From Acidobacteriota bacterium (GTDB taxonomy: Bacteria > Acidobacteriota > Terriglobia > Bryobacterales > Bryobacteraceae), in NCBI GenBank assembly GCA_026393985.1, contig JAPKZB010000046.1:1-64000 (forward strand): a stretch of DNA of 64,000 bases, given 5' to 3'. The translations under genes and the position numbers were made by a program. A model generated the notes under the pieces. That model was given only the letters and a program-made list of their open reading frames with translations. It had not been told where the DNA came from and made no database searches. Numbering within the stretch: the first letter of the stretch is position 1; every line of letters begins with the position of its first letter. Positions 21,703 to 32,490 of this stretch are shown in pieces.

Positions 21703-22226
21703 CGAAAATGTTCCGCCAACTTCTTTTTTAACTGAAAAACGCGCCACTGTACCGTGCCCATCGGCATCTCCAGCAGCTCGGCGATCTCATGATGCGTGAA
21801 TCCGTCCACATAACGCAGCAGGAGCAACTCCCGGTCCGCTTCCGGCAGACACGCGAGCCACTCGCCCAACGCCAGGCCGGCGAACGGATTCCAGGCCGCG
21901 CCCTCCAGCCGATCGGCCAGGGCCACCGTCTCCACTCGCTGTCCCTGTTTGCGCAGGTGCTGCAGCAGAGCGTTCTTGGCAATGCGGAACAGCCACGGCC
22001 GGAACAGGTCGCGGTCCCGCAGCCCGTCCACCTTCCGGAACAGGGTCAGCATCACCTCCTGCGTCAGGTCCTCCGCCACCCCGGTCTCGCAACCACGGGC
22101 CCGAAAATAGACCAGCAGTTGCGGAGCCAGCAGCCGGAACAGGACCGCAAACCGCTCCTCATCCGGGCAGGCGACGAATGACTCCAAAGCCGCTTCGAGT
22201 TGCTCGGCGGTAAAAGTAACCGACAT
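21699..22226 (-). CDS. ECF-type RNA polymerase sigma factor
   Basis: This is an extracytoplasmic-function sigma factor of about 175 residues. Region 2 is ETGVAEDLTQEVMLTLFRKV followed by RPWLFRIAKNALLQHLRK. Region 4 is LPEADRELLLLRYVDGFTHHEIAELLEMPMGTVQWRVFQLKKKL, a helix-turn-helix that reads the -35 element. The ATG at 22226 is 13 bases past the DUF1501 stop; a GTG two codons upstream is an alternative. It sits between a PSCyt1/DUF1501 pair and a TonB receptor, so it may control its own operon. Confidence 0.92.
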   Translation of the reverse strand: MSVTFTAEQLEAALESFVACPDEERFAVLFRLLAPQLLVYFRARGCETGVAEDLTQEVMLTLFRKVDGLRDRDLFRPWLFRIAKNALLQHLRKQGQRVETVALADRLEGAAWNPFAGLALGEWLACLPEADRELLLLRYVDGFTHHEIAELLEMPMGTVQWRVFQLKKKLAEHFR

Positions 22227-22239
22227 CGGCACGGCGAGC

Positions 22240-23634
22240 CTAGGCCAAAACGTCGTTCATCACCTGACCGGCCACATCGGTCAAGCGAAAGAACCGGCCG
22301 CTGTAGGGATAGGTGAGGCGCGTATGATCGATTCCCATCAGATGCAGAATCGTCGCGTGTAGGTCGTGCACGTGCGCCCGCTTCTCCACCGCCCGGCCGC
22401 CAAACTCATCCGTCGCGCCGTAAACGGTACCGCCCTTCACCCCCGCCCCGGCCAGCAGATAGGTGAACCCTTCGTTGTTATGATCCCGCCCGTTCTGCAC
22501 GTTGATCCGCCCGTTGGTCTCAATCCATGGACGCCGTCCGAACTCGCCGCCAATCACCACCAGCGTCTCTTTCAGCAGCCCCGACGCCTTCAGATCTTTG
22601 AGCAGCGCCGCAATCGGCTGGTCGGCCTGCTGGGCCAGCTTCCGGTGCACCAGAATGTTGTGGTGACTGTCCCACGGCTTATCGTTGCCGAAGTAGACCT
22701 GCACGGCGCGGACGCCGCGCTCCACCAGACGGCGAGCCACCAGGCACCCCCGCGCAAAGTCGCCGTCCCGCGTCGCCGACTTGATCTTCATCTCGGCTTC
22801 GTCCGGATTGCGCGTCACCCCGTAGGCCGCGTGCACCTTCGCCGGCTCCTTCGAGATGTCAAAGGCATCCATCGCCTCGGCCTGCATCCGGTAGGCCACC
22901 TCCATCGATTGGATGCGGCCCTCAAGCAGCGGGTCCGCCCCGCGCTTGGCCAGTTCGAGACCATTCAGCTTGTTCAGAAAATCGAGCGTCTTGCGCTGTT
23001 CAGCCAGCGAGGTGGTCGCGTTGCGCAGATGCTGAATCATCTTCTCCGGGTCCGCCTCGTCGTTGGGCACGTAGGTCCCCTGGTAAACCGACGGCAGAAA
23101 TGCATTCCCCCAAAGGTTCGCGCCCACGTCCGGCACCCCGGCGCACAGCGCCACAAAGCCCGGCAGATTCTTGTTCTCGCTGCCCAGGCCGTACGTCAGC
23201 CACGAACCCCAGGAAGGAAAGCCCGGAATGATCCGGCCAATGTTCATCTGCAGCATCGCCTGCGGATGCGCCGGCAGGTCGCAGTACATCGACCGGACAA
23301 CGCAAATGTCGTCAATGCACTCGCCCACCTGCCGGAAAATCTCGGAGACCTCAATCCCCGATTGCCCGTACTTCTGGAACGAAAACGGCGAACGCATCAG
23401 CGTTCCCTGCCCCATCTTCGTCTGCCCCGGCGGCAGCGTGCCGTGGAACTTGTCGAGCGCCGGCTTCGGGTCAAACGTATCGACCTGCGACGGCCCTCCG
23501 TTGAAAAACAGGAAGATGACCGATTTGGCTTTCGGCGTAAAGTGCGGGCCGGTGGCAGCGGCAATGTTATTTGCCAGGCCGATCATGCCGAAGCCGGTTC
23601 CGAGGGTCTTGAGTGCGTCGCGGCGGTTCATCAT
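22240..23634 (-). CDS. Tat-exported DUF1501 (sulfatase-like fold) protein, copy 1
   Basis: The 464-residue protein carries a twin-arginine leader (MMNRRDALKTLGTGFGMIG) and the DUF1501 pattern: FLFFNGGPSQVDTFDPKP, RSMYCDLPAHPQ, LVARRLVERGVRAVQVYFG, VIGGEFGRRPWIE and GRDHNNEGFTYLLAGAGVKGG. The family belongs to the alkaline-phosphatase superfamily but has no established substrate. It is almost always paired with a PSCyt1/DUF1549/DUF1553 gene, as here with 8 bases between. An AAGGA ribosome-binding site precedes the ATG. Confidence 0.93.
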   Translation of the reverse strand: MMNRRDALKTLGTGFGMIGLANNIAAATGPHFTPKAKSVIFLFFNGGPSQVDTFDPKPALDKFHGTLPPGQTKMGQGTLMRSPFSFQKYGQSGIEVSEIFRQVGECIDDICVVRSMYCDLPAHPQAMLQMNIGRIIPGFPSWGSWLTYGLGSENKNLPGFVALCAGVPDVGANLWGNAFLPSVYQGTYVPNDEADPEKMIQHLRNATTSLAEQRKTLDFLNKLNGLELAKRGADPLLEGRIQSMEVAYRMQAEAMDAFDISKEPAKVHAAYGVTRNPDEAEMKIKSATRDGDFARGCLVARRLVERGVRAVQVYFGNDKPWDSHHNILVHRKLAQQADQPIAALLKDLKASGLLKETLVVIGGEFGRRPWIETNGRINVQNGRDHNNEGFTYLLAGAGVKGGTVYGATDEFGGRAVEKRAHVHDLHATILHLMGIDHTRLTYPYSGRFFRLTDVAGQVMNDVLA

Positions 23635-23642
23635 GGGTGTCC

Positions 23643-26261
23643 TTAATTAACAAACAGGAATTCGTTCGAGCTGAGCAGCGCCTTGGCCAGTTGCGTCCAC
23701 GGGTCCTTGGCCGCCTGCGTGAATTCCATACTCAGCTTACGCTCCTCCGGCTCGGGGTTGCGGGAGAAGACGGCGCGGTAGAGGAAGCCCACCCGGTCGG
23801 TGGCCTTCGCCGCATCCGCCGCCAGCTTCCGCGCCCGGGCGTCTACAAAGTCGCTGTTCAGGAAGAACAGCTGCTGCAGGGCCGTGGCCGTCACGTTGCG
23901 CTGCTCGCCCGTCGCGTTCGGGTTCGGGAAGTCGAACAGGGCCAGCGTACCGTCCAGCTTCCGGCGCGATACGAGCCCGTAAATGGTCCGCTTCCGCGTC
24001 TCGTTGGCCGCCAGGTCGGCCGGCTCGGCGCCCGGCGTCACGTCGAGCTCCGCCGAAGCCTCGAGCAGCGCGTCGCGCAGACTCTCGGCGTCCAGGCGCT
24101 GCCGGTTGGCCCGCCACAACAGCCGGTTCGCCGGGTCCTTCTCCACACCGGCCGGCGTGTTCGCCGCCGAAAGCTGATAGGTGGCCGAAAGCAGGATCTC
24201 GCGGTGCAGCTTCTTGAGCGACCAACCGTTGTTGACAAAACTCGCCGCCAGATAGTCCAGTAACTCCTGATTGCTCGGTTTCCCGCCCATGCGACCGAAG
24301 TTACTCACCGTCGGCACAATTCCCTCGCCAAAGTGATGCGCCCATACCCGGTTCACCATCACCCGCGGCGTCAGCGCATTCTCGGGCGCCACCATGGCGT
24401 TGGCCAGTTCCAGACGTCCGCTGCCCGTCGTAAACGGCTTCTCGTTGAGAACCGATAAAAAGCCCCGCGGAACCTCCGGCCCCAAATTGTCCGGCTGCCC
24501 GTTGATGTGAATCCGTTGGTTCTTCGGGTTGGGCAGATCCTCAATCACGTGGGCATAGGCATACTGCGCCGGCAGCGCCGCCTTCCGCTCCTTCAGTTCG
24601 GCCCGCAGCGCCTTCAGGTGCTCCGCCCAGGGACCGGTCAGAAACCGCTCAATCGTCCCGTCCGAGGTCAGATACCCGCGGTTCGGGCCAAAATACAGAA
24701 TCCCGTCCTCCTCCTGCTTGAACTCCTTGCCGTAGAAGTCCGAGAAGTAAAGGTCGCGCCACAGGAAGAAATCCTCCGTCTTCAGCGACACCGTCACATA
24801 ACCATCCACGTTCTTGGCGCCCTTGGCGTTCGCTTTGCGGACCAGGTTCTCTTCGTCCACGCGGTCCCGCTCGGCCAACACCCGGAAACACTGGTCGCGG
24901 AAGGCATTGGCGTCGAACGACTCGCTCTGCCAACCCTTCAGATACTGGTTATCCTCGGGCCCGGTCTTCAGATACCGCACCCAGTTCTTGAGCACCCCCA
25001 GGTCCAGATGGTCCGCCGCGGCCGCCGCCTCCACCGTCACCGGATTCGGACCCACCAGCACCCGCCGCGCCGCCGCCAGATACTGCGGCGACTGCATCGT
25101 CAGAATCTTCGCCATGCTCGTCGCCTGCTCGTGCAGAAACGTCTGAATCCGGGCTTCAAGCTCCTTCACCTTCGCTTCCTTGCGCTTGTACTCGGCCACC
25201 TCCGCGGTCGGCGCCAGCGGCAACTCGCTCCGCTTGGTCGAGGAGAACACGCCCTGCAGCGCGTAAAAGTCGCGCGTCGGAATCGGGTCGAACTTATGGT
25301 CGTGACACTGTGCGCACGCCGCCGTCATCGCGAGAAAGCCGCGCGTGGTGGCGTCCACCCGGTCGTCTACCAGTTCGGGACTCAGCCCGTAGAAACCCAA
25401 CCCTACCGCCAGGTCCGGGTGCTGCTCGTGTTTCGGCAGCAAATCACCGGCAATCTGCGCCTTCACAAACAGGTCATAGGGCATGTCCCGGTTCATCGCC
25501 GCAATCACCCAATTCCGGTAGCGGAACGAGTTCGGATACGGATCAAACACGTCGTTCGACAGCTTATCGTCGGCGTACCGGGCAATATCCAGCCAGTAAC
25601 GGCCCCACCGCTCACCGTAGCGCGGCGAAGCCAGTAGCTGATCCACCACCTTCGCAAACGCCTCCGGCGACCGGTCGGCCAGAAACGCATCAACCGCCGC
25701 CGCCGAAGGCGGCAGCCCCGTCAGATCAAAATAAGCCCGGCGAATCAAATCCCGCTTTGCCGCCGGCGGGTTCTGCGCGAGCCCCTTGGCCGTAAGGCGC
25801 GCCCGCACCAGACTATCAATCGACGCACCCGCGGCCGGCTTCGCCAGCGGGGCAAACGCCCAGTAACTCCGCTGCTCGGCCGTAATCACCATCGGCGCAT
25901 TCGACTTCTGCGAAACCGCCGCCTCCGGCCACGGCGCACCCGCGCTGATCCAACTCGCCAGATCCGCAATCTCCGCCGCCGATAGCTTCGGTTGATTGAA
26001 CGGCATCTGCAGCTTCGGGTCGCCATGGCGCACCGCCGTCAATAACAGGCTCTCGTCCGGCTTACCCGGCACCACCGCCGGACCACGCTGCCCACCCTTT
26101 AAAAGCGCGGCGCGGGAATTCACCGCCAGCCCGGACTGCGGCGTCAACGCATGGCAGGAGTAACAACGATTCGCCAAAACCGGACGGACCTTGGACTCAA
26201 AAAACTCCGCCGGATCAGCGGCGAATAACGGCAGAGCGAAAGCAGCGAGCAACAAGCGCAT
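23643..26261 (-). CDS. Secreted PSCyt1/DUF1549/DUF1553 protein, copy 1
   Basis: The 872-residue exported protein starts with a signal peptide (MRLLLAAFALPLFAADPAEFF). It has a cytochrome-c-like PSCyt1 domain with haem motif CYSCH near residue 33 and a distal Met candidate (QMPFNQPKL). DUF1549 follows (LIRRAYFDLTGLPPS, SPRYGERWGRYWLDIARYADD), with a second CxxCH in CAQCHDHKFDPIP. DUF1553 at the C-terminus contains NALTPRVMVNRVWAHHFGEGIV and LHREILLSATYQLS. Such proteins are abundant in Planctomycetes and Acidobacteria and are thought to act in polysaccharide degradation, but the reaction is unproven. It is the first gene of the minus-strand run; a TATATT -10-like box lies at about 26301-26306. 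Confidence 0.93.
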   Translation of the reverse strand: MRLLLAAFALPLFAADPAEFFESKVRPVLANRCYSCHALTPQSGLAVNSRAALLKGGQRGPAVVPGKPDESLLLTAVRHGDPKLQMPFNQPKLSAAEIADLASWISAGAPWPEAAVSQKSNAPMVITAEQRSYWAFAPLAKPAAGASIDSLVRARLTAKGLAQNPPAAKRDLIRRAYFDLTGLPPSAAAVDAFLADRSPEAFAKVVDQLLASPRYGERWGRYWLDIARYADDKLSNDVFDPYPNSFRYRNWVIAAMNRDMPYDLFVKAQIAGDLLPKHEQHPDLAVGLGFYGLSPELVDDRVDATTRGFLAMTAACAQCHDHKFDPIPTRDFYALQGVFSSTKRSELPLAPTAEVAEYKRKEAKVKELEARIQTFLHEQATSMAKILTMQSPQYLAAARRVLVGPNPVTVEAAAAADHLDLGVLKNWVRYLKTGPEDNQYLKGWQSESFDANAFRDQCFRVLAERDRVDEENLVRKANAKGAKNVDGYVTVSLKTEDFFLWRDLYFSDFYGKEFKQEEDGILYFGPNRGYLTSDGTIERFLTGPWAEHLKALRAELKERKAALPAQYAYAHVIEDLPNPKNQRIHINGQPDNLGPEVPRGFLSVLNEKPFTTGSGRLELANAMVAPENALTPRVMVNRVWAHHFGEGIVPTVSNFGRMGGKPSNQELLDYLAASFVNNGWSLKKLHREILLSATYQLSAANTPAGVEKDPANRLLWRANRQRLDAESLRDALLEASAELDVTPGAEPADLAANETRKRTIYGLVSRRKLDGTLALFDFPNPNATGEQRNVTATALQQLFFLNSDFVDARARKLAADAAKATDRVGFLYRAVFSRNPEPEERKLSMEFTQAAKDPWTQLAKALLSSNEFLFVN

Positions 26262-26343
26262 CGGCGAGACTCCTAAGCGGTTTGGCGAACGGACGCTATT
26301 AATATACCTGTTTCCGCAGTGGAGAAAAAGGGGGAGGGAGCAC

Positions 26344-26372
26344 TTGTTTCTTCAGCAACGTTATGAGATAAC
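26344..26372 (+). promoter_or_regulatory. Promoter with dyad operator of the RES toxin-antitoxin pair
   Basis: TTGTTT (26344-26349) and GATAAC (26367-26372) are 17 bases apart. A perfect short dyad, GTTAT-GAG-ATAAC (26360-26372), covers the -10 box, as expected for autorepression by the antitoxin. The ribosome-binding site AGGAG lies at 26379-26383, 9 bases before ATG. Confidence 0.5.
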
Positions 26373-26392
26373 ACTTTCAGGAGCAATCTTTC

Positions 26393-26788
26393 ATGGCGCG
26401 TGCGAAACAGGCCTTGGCGCAGGAGGGGACGCGGTCGGAAACCGCGCGGCAGGTGCTCACCGAAGCCGTGCTGCGCGCGGCCGCCATCCTCAACGTCTCC
26501 CAGGCCGACTTAGCCCGCATCCTCGGCATCTCCCCCGCCAGCGTCTCCCGCATGGCCGCCGGCCGCTATCTCCTCGACCCCGCCGGTAAGGAGTGGCAGC
26601 TGGCCGCCCTCTTCGTCCGCCTGTTCCGCAGCCTCGATTCCATCACCGGCGGCAGCGAAGAACACGCCCGCCGCTGGCTGCACAGCGCCAACTCCGGCCT
26701 CGCCGGTACCCCGGCCGCCATGCTGCACGAAATCGACTCCTTCGTCCGCGTCGTCCACTACCTCGATGCCTCCCGCGCTCGCATCTGA
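26393..26788 (+). CDS. MbcA/ParS/Xre-type antitoxin (DUF2384)
   Basis: The 131-residue protein has an N-terminal helix-turn-helix (AAAILNVSQADLARILGISPASVSRMAAGRYLL) and a C-terminal antitoxin domain (SLDSITGGSEEHARRWLHSAN, AMLHEIDSFVRVVHYLD). Members of the family bind DNA and block a RES-domain toxin. Its stop lies 23 bases inside the next gene, the usual overlap of such operons. The operator-like dyad in its promoter supports autoregulation. Confidence 0.92.
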   Translation: MARAKQALAQEGTRSETARQVLTEAVLRAAAILNVSQADLARILGISPASVSRMAAGRYLLDPAGKEWQLAALFVRLFRSLDSITGGSEEHARRWLHSANSGLAGTPAAMLHEIDSFVRVVHYLDASRARI

Positions 26789-27479
26789 ACCCCTCGCCGC
26801 CGCCCTGCTCCCCGGCCGGTGGAAAGCCTGGCGCGCCGTCGAAGGCCAGCACGTCGTCTCCACCCTCCGCCTCGCCGCCGGCGATCCCCGCCGCCAGGAC
26901 CTGCTCGAACGCATCCTCGAAGAGAGCAAGCCCCCGCTGCCGGAGGGCGCCGACGGCCTGCACTACCTCCTCAGCACCCCCTTCCGCTATCCCCCCGCCG
27001 GCGCCGGCTCCCGCTTCCGCGGCTGGGGCGACCCCGGGGTCCTCTACGGCGCCGCCCACCGCCGCACCGCCTGCGCCGAGGTCGGCTACTGGCGCTGGCG
27101 CTTTGTCGCCGAGAGCGAGGGGCTCGGCCACCTCCCCGCCGCCGCCCAAACCCTCTTCCGGTTCGGCGCCGCCGGCCGCGGCGTCGATCTCGAAAAGCCC
27201 CCGCTCAGCGCCGACGCCGCCCACTGGACCCACCCGGCCGACTACACCGCCACGCAGGAACTCGGCCGCCTCGCCCGCGCGGTCGGCGCCGAGTGGATCG
27301 CCTACCGCTCGGTCCGCGACCCCGCACCCGGCCGCTGCTACGCCGTCCTTACCGGCCGCGCCATCCGCCCCCGCGACCCGCTCGAACGCGAAACCTGGTG
27401 GCTCACCGTCGGCCCCACCGGCGCCGTCTGGCAGCGCGAAGGCGGTGAACGCTTCGTCTTCCGCTACACCACCCCCTAA
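26766..27479 (+). CDS. RES-domain toxin (NAD+ phosphorylase type)
   Basis: The 237-residue protein carries the RES fold. Arg83 in SRFRG, Tyr94 in VLYGA and Glu105 in TACAEVGYW match the conserved Arg, Tyr and Glu of the family, and a conserved serine lies in YRSVRD. Characterised relatives such as MbcT degrade NAD+ and arrest growth when free of antitoxin. The start chosen overlaps the antitoxin gene by 23 bases. At 237 residues it is somewhat longer than the simplest RES proteins. It converges on meaB with a 4-base overlap. Confidence 0.9.
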   Translation: MPPALASEPLAAALLPGRWKAWRAVEGQHVVSTLRLAAGDPRRQDLLERILEESKPPLPEGADGLHYLLSTPFRYPPAGAGSRFRGWGDPGVLYGAAHRRTACAEVGYWRWRFVAESEGLGHLPAAAQTLFRFGAAGRGVDLEKPPLSADAAHWTHPADYTATQELGRLARAVGAEWIAYRSVRDPAPGRCYAVLTGRAIRPRDPLERETWWLTVGPTGAVWQREGGERFVFRYTTP

Positions 27480-28386
27480 CCCAGCAGCCGCGCCACCGCC
27501 TCCGGCGCCGTCATCCGCCCCTCCCGCAGCGCCGCCTCCAACTCCACCCGCCGCGCCGCCACCTCCCCATCGGCGTGGAACCGCTGCCACAACCGCTCCC
27601 GCAGCAACTCGTCAAACCACGCCATCACCTGCCCCGGGCGCCGCCCCGGATCCGCCTGCGCCCGCACCGCCTGCCACAACGCCGCCACCCCCTCCCCCGT
27701 GCGCGCCGAACATGTCAGCACCGGCGGCGCCGCCGCCGCAAACAGATGCAGCGCCGCCGCGTAGGCCCGCTGCGTCTGCCGCGCCCGCGCCGCATTCTCC
27801 CCGTCCGCCTTGTTCACCGCCACCACATCGGTCAACTCCAAAATCCCGCGCTTCATCCCCTGCACCTCATCCCCCGCCCCGGGCAACAGCAAAAGCAAAA
27901 AGCAGTCGGTCATTTGACGCACCGCCGTCTCGGACTGCCCCACCCCCACCGTCTCGACGAAAATCACCTCAAACCCCGCCGCCTCGCACAACAAAATACT
28001 CTCCCGCGTTCTCCCCGCCACGCCCCCCAAATGTCCCCGCGCCGGACTCGGCCGGATGAACGCATCCGGGCTCCGCCCCAGCCGCTCCATCCGCGTCTTG
28101 TCCCCCAAAATCGACCCGCCCGTCGCCGGCGACGAAGGGTCCACCGAAAGCACCGCCAACGGCCGCCCAATCTCCCCGCCCAGCGCCTCAATCAGCGTCG
28201 ACTTCCCCGCCCCGGGAACCCCCGTGATCCCTAACCGCAGCGACCGCCCCGTATGCGGCAGCACCGCCGCCAACACCTCCCGCGCCAGCGGCTCATCAGC
28301 CGGCAGCTCGGATTCGATCAGCGTCAGCGCGCGAGCCAGCACGGCGCGGTCGCGCGCCAGAATCCCATCGCGATATTGGAGCGGCG

Positions 28387-28408
<22 letters not shown>
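27476..28408 (-). CDS. meaB: Methylmalonyl-CoA mutase-associated GTPase MeaB
   Basis: This G-protein chaperone protects and reloads the B12-dependent mutase. Walker A is GVPGAGKST (residues 63-71). Switch and metal regions include [21 protein letters not shown] and [11 protein letters not shown], and the base-specificity motif is NKAD. The length of 310 residues is normal. The gene overlaps the 3' end of the mutase gene by 22 bases, so the two are translationally linked. Confidence 0.95.
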
Positions 28409-30827
<2,419 letters not shown>

Positions 30828-30831
<4 letters not shown>

Positions 30832-31286
30832 CGGGCGGGGTCCTGAACGATTTCGAGAAGGTAGCCCAGCGGCGCTTCCGCCGGAGACTTCGGATGCACA
30901 AAAAACACGGTAGTGCCATGCGAGCCTGGCCGCGGCCCCGCGTCGAGCAACTGATAGCCCTGCGCCTGCAGATACTCGAAGGCGGCGTGGATATCGGCCA
31001 CTGCCAGCGCCAGATGCGCAAACGCCGGCCGCGGCTTATCCAGCTGCCGGGCCACCGGGCTCTCCGGCGAAAGCGGGCAAAGCAGTTGCACCAACGGCGG
31101 CCCGGCCGGCGGCCGCAGCAGAACCTCACGCACCTGGTCCGTCCCCAGGACGTCCTCGCGATGAACAATCGCAAAGCCCAGCGCCTGATAGGCGTCGAGT
31201 TGCGCGTCGAGTTGGCCGGCAGGAACGGCCAGGGCGAAATGATGGATGCCGAGCAGTCCGGGAAGCGTGGGAAGCACTGTACCCAT
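30828..31286 (-). CDS. mce: Methylmalonyl-CoA epimerase (VOC superfamily)
   Basis: The 152-residue glyoxalase/VOC-fold enzyme has two beta-alpha-beta-beta-beta modules: [26 protein letters not shown] and [27 protein letters not shown]. His and Glu metal ligands are visible (IHH, FAHL, LLEIV). It converts (S)- to (R)-methylmalonyl-CoA upstream of the mutase. It is the first gene of a three-gene operon with the mutase and MeaB, with overlapping junctions. Another VOC activity is possible in principle, but the context is strong. Confidence 0.9.
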
Positions 31287-31407
31287 CGTCGCGCAAAATA
31301 CTGGGTCCTGTGCCCCAGGGCTGCGTGGCCAGCCACCGCCCGGTATATGGAAACCATTGATTTATCTCACCATCCGCCTTGGCGCGGCACTTGCAATTGT
31401 AAAAGGA

Positions 31408-31487
31408 GCGCACAGGCCGCGCAGGCACGGCAACAACGGGCGACCAACTCGCCCCTACGGCCGGGCCGAAGCGAGTCCGTTGTGCGC
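31408..31487. repeat. Structured repeat, tandem copy 1 (full, 80 bp)
   Basis: The terminal inverted repeat GCGCACA/TGTGCGC bounds an 80-bp unit with an internal hairpin GGGCGA-CCAAC-TCGCCC. The right half carries CCGGGCCGAAGCGAGTCCGT. It is followed by a GGTTCCAAAAAAGGA linker that leads into copy 2. Confidence 0.85.
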
Positions 31488-31502
31488 GGTTCCAAAAAAG
31501 GA

Positions 31503-31566
31503 GCGCACAGGCCGCGCAGGCACTAACTCGCCCCTACGGCCGGGCCGAAGCGAGTCCGTTGTGCGC
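31503..31566. repeat. Structured repeat, tandem copy 2 (internally deleted, 64 bp)
   Basis: This copy has the same ends and right half as copy 1, but 16 bases including the left arm of the internal hairpin are missing. It is followed by the same linker. Confidence 0.85.
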
Positions 31567-31581
31567 GGTTCCAAAAAAGGA

Positions 31582-31661
31582 GCGCACAGGCCGCGCAGGC
31601 ACGGCAACAACGGGCGACTAACTCGCCCCTACGGCCGGGCTGAAGCGAGTCCGTTGTGCGC
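31582..31661. repeat. Structured repeat, tandem copy 3 (full, 80 bp)
   Basis: It is nearly identical to copy 1; the loop of the internal hairpin is CTAAC and one position in CCGGGC-T-GAAGCG differs. It ends 28 bases before the dihaem cytochrome gene and may lie in its leader. Confidence 0.85.
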
Positions 31662-31689
31662 GTTTCACAAAAAGCCGAGGTGGACTTCT

Positions 31690-32478
31690 ATGCGAATTAC
31701 CCTGAGTATTAGCGCGCTCCTGCTGACGGGTTTCCTCCACGCGCAACCCCCTATCAAACACACGCCCATCCCGATGACCCGCGCCAATGATGGCGCCGAA
31801 ATGTACCGCGCCTACTGCGCCAGCTGCCATGGAATGGACGGAAAAGGATTCGGCCCCGCTACGGCCGCACTCCACGGGCCGCTGCCCGATCTCACCAAAC
31901 TGGCGCAGGCCAACGAAGGCGCCTTCCCCTCCGCATCCGTACTGATGACCCTCGGCCGCGTCCGCGGCTCCGGCGCCCACGGTAGCGAAGAGATGCCCAT
32001 CTGGGGCGACGTTTTCCGCGCCAGCAGCGGCGGAACGGACGAACTGGAAGTACAAATGCGCCTCTATAACCTCATGCGCTACCTCGACGGCATCCAGGAT
32101 CCGCCCTCCGTCAAGGTCACCAAGGCCAAGACTCCCCTGAAGCCCCGCATCACCGATATCCATGCCGCCTCCGGCGCCGCCATGTTCAGCGCCTACTGCT
32201 CCAGTTGCCACGGCACCCAGGGCCTCGGCGACGGACCCGCCGCAGTCGGACTCAAAAAGCACCCCACCGACCTCACCCAACTCTCGGCCAACCATCGCGG
32301 CGCCTTCCCTACGGAGAAAATCACCGAGATCCTCGACCGCTCCCCGGGCACCGCCGCCCACGGTTCGAAAGACATGCCCATTTGGGGCGATGCCTTCCGC
32401 GCCACCGGCGAATCCGCCGCTCTCGCCCAACTCCGCATCCACAACATCGTCACCTACCTCCGGTCCCTCCAACGCTAG
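31690..32478 (+). CDS. Periplasmic dihaem cytochrome c
   Basis: The 262-residue exported protein has a signal peptide (MRITLSISALLLTGFLHAQ) and two tandem class I cytochrome c domains, with haem motifs C43-A-S-C-H47 and C170-S-S-C-H174. Each is followed by a candidate axial Met in a matching MPIWGD segment, so the protein is an internal duplication. It likely shuttles electrons in the periplasm. The start is the ATG at 31690; the open frame upstream crosses the repeat array and is not coding. The phosphoribosyltransferase gene follows after 12 bases. Confidence 0.93.
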   Translation: MRITLSISALLLTGFLHAQPPIKHTPIPMTRANDGAEMYRAYCASCHGMDGKGFGPATAALHGPLPDLTKLAQANEGAFPSASVLMTLGRVRGSGAHGSEEMPIWGDVFRASSGGTDELEVQMRLYNLMRYLDGIQDPPSVKVTKAKTPLKPRITDIHAASGAAMFSAYCSSCHGTQGLGDGPAAVGLKKHPTDLTQLSANHRGAFPTEKITEILDRSPGTAAHGSKDMPIWGDAFRATGESAALAQLRIHNIVTYLRSLQR

Positions 32479-32490
32479 GAGCCAGCTGCC

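Noticed and set aside
31408-31661. CRISPR array
   Set aside because: Only three repeats of unequal length joined by identical, not unique, linkers; no spacers and no cas genes.
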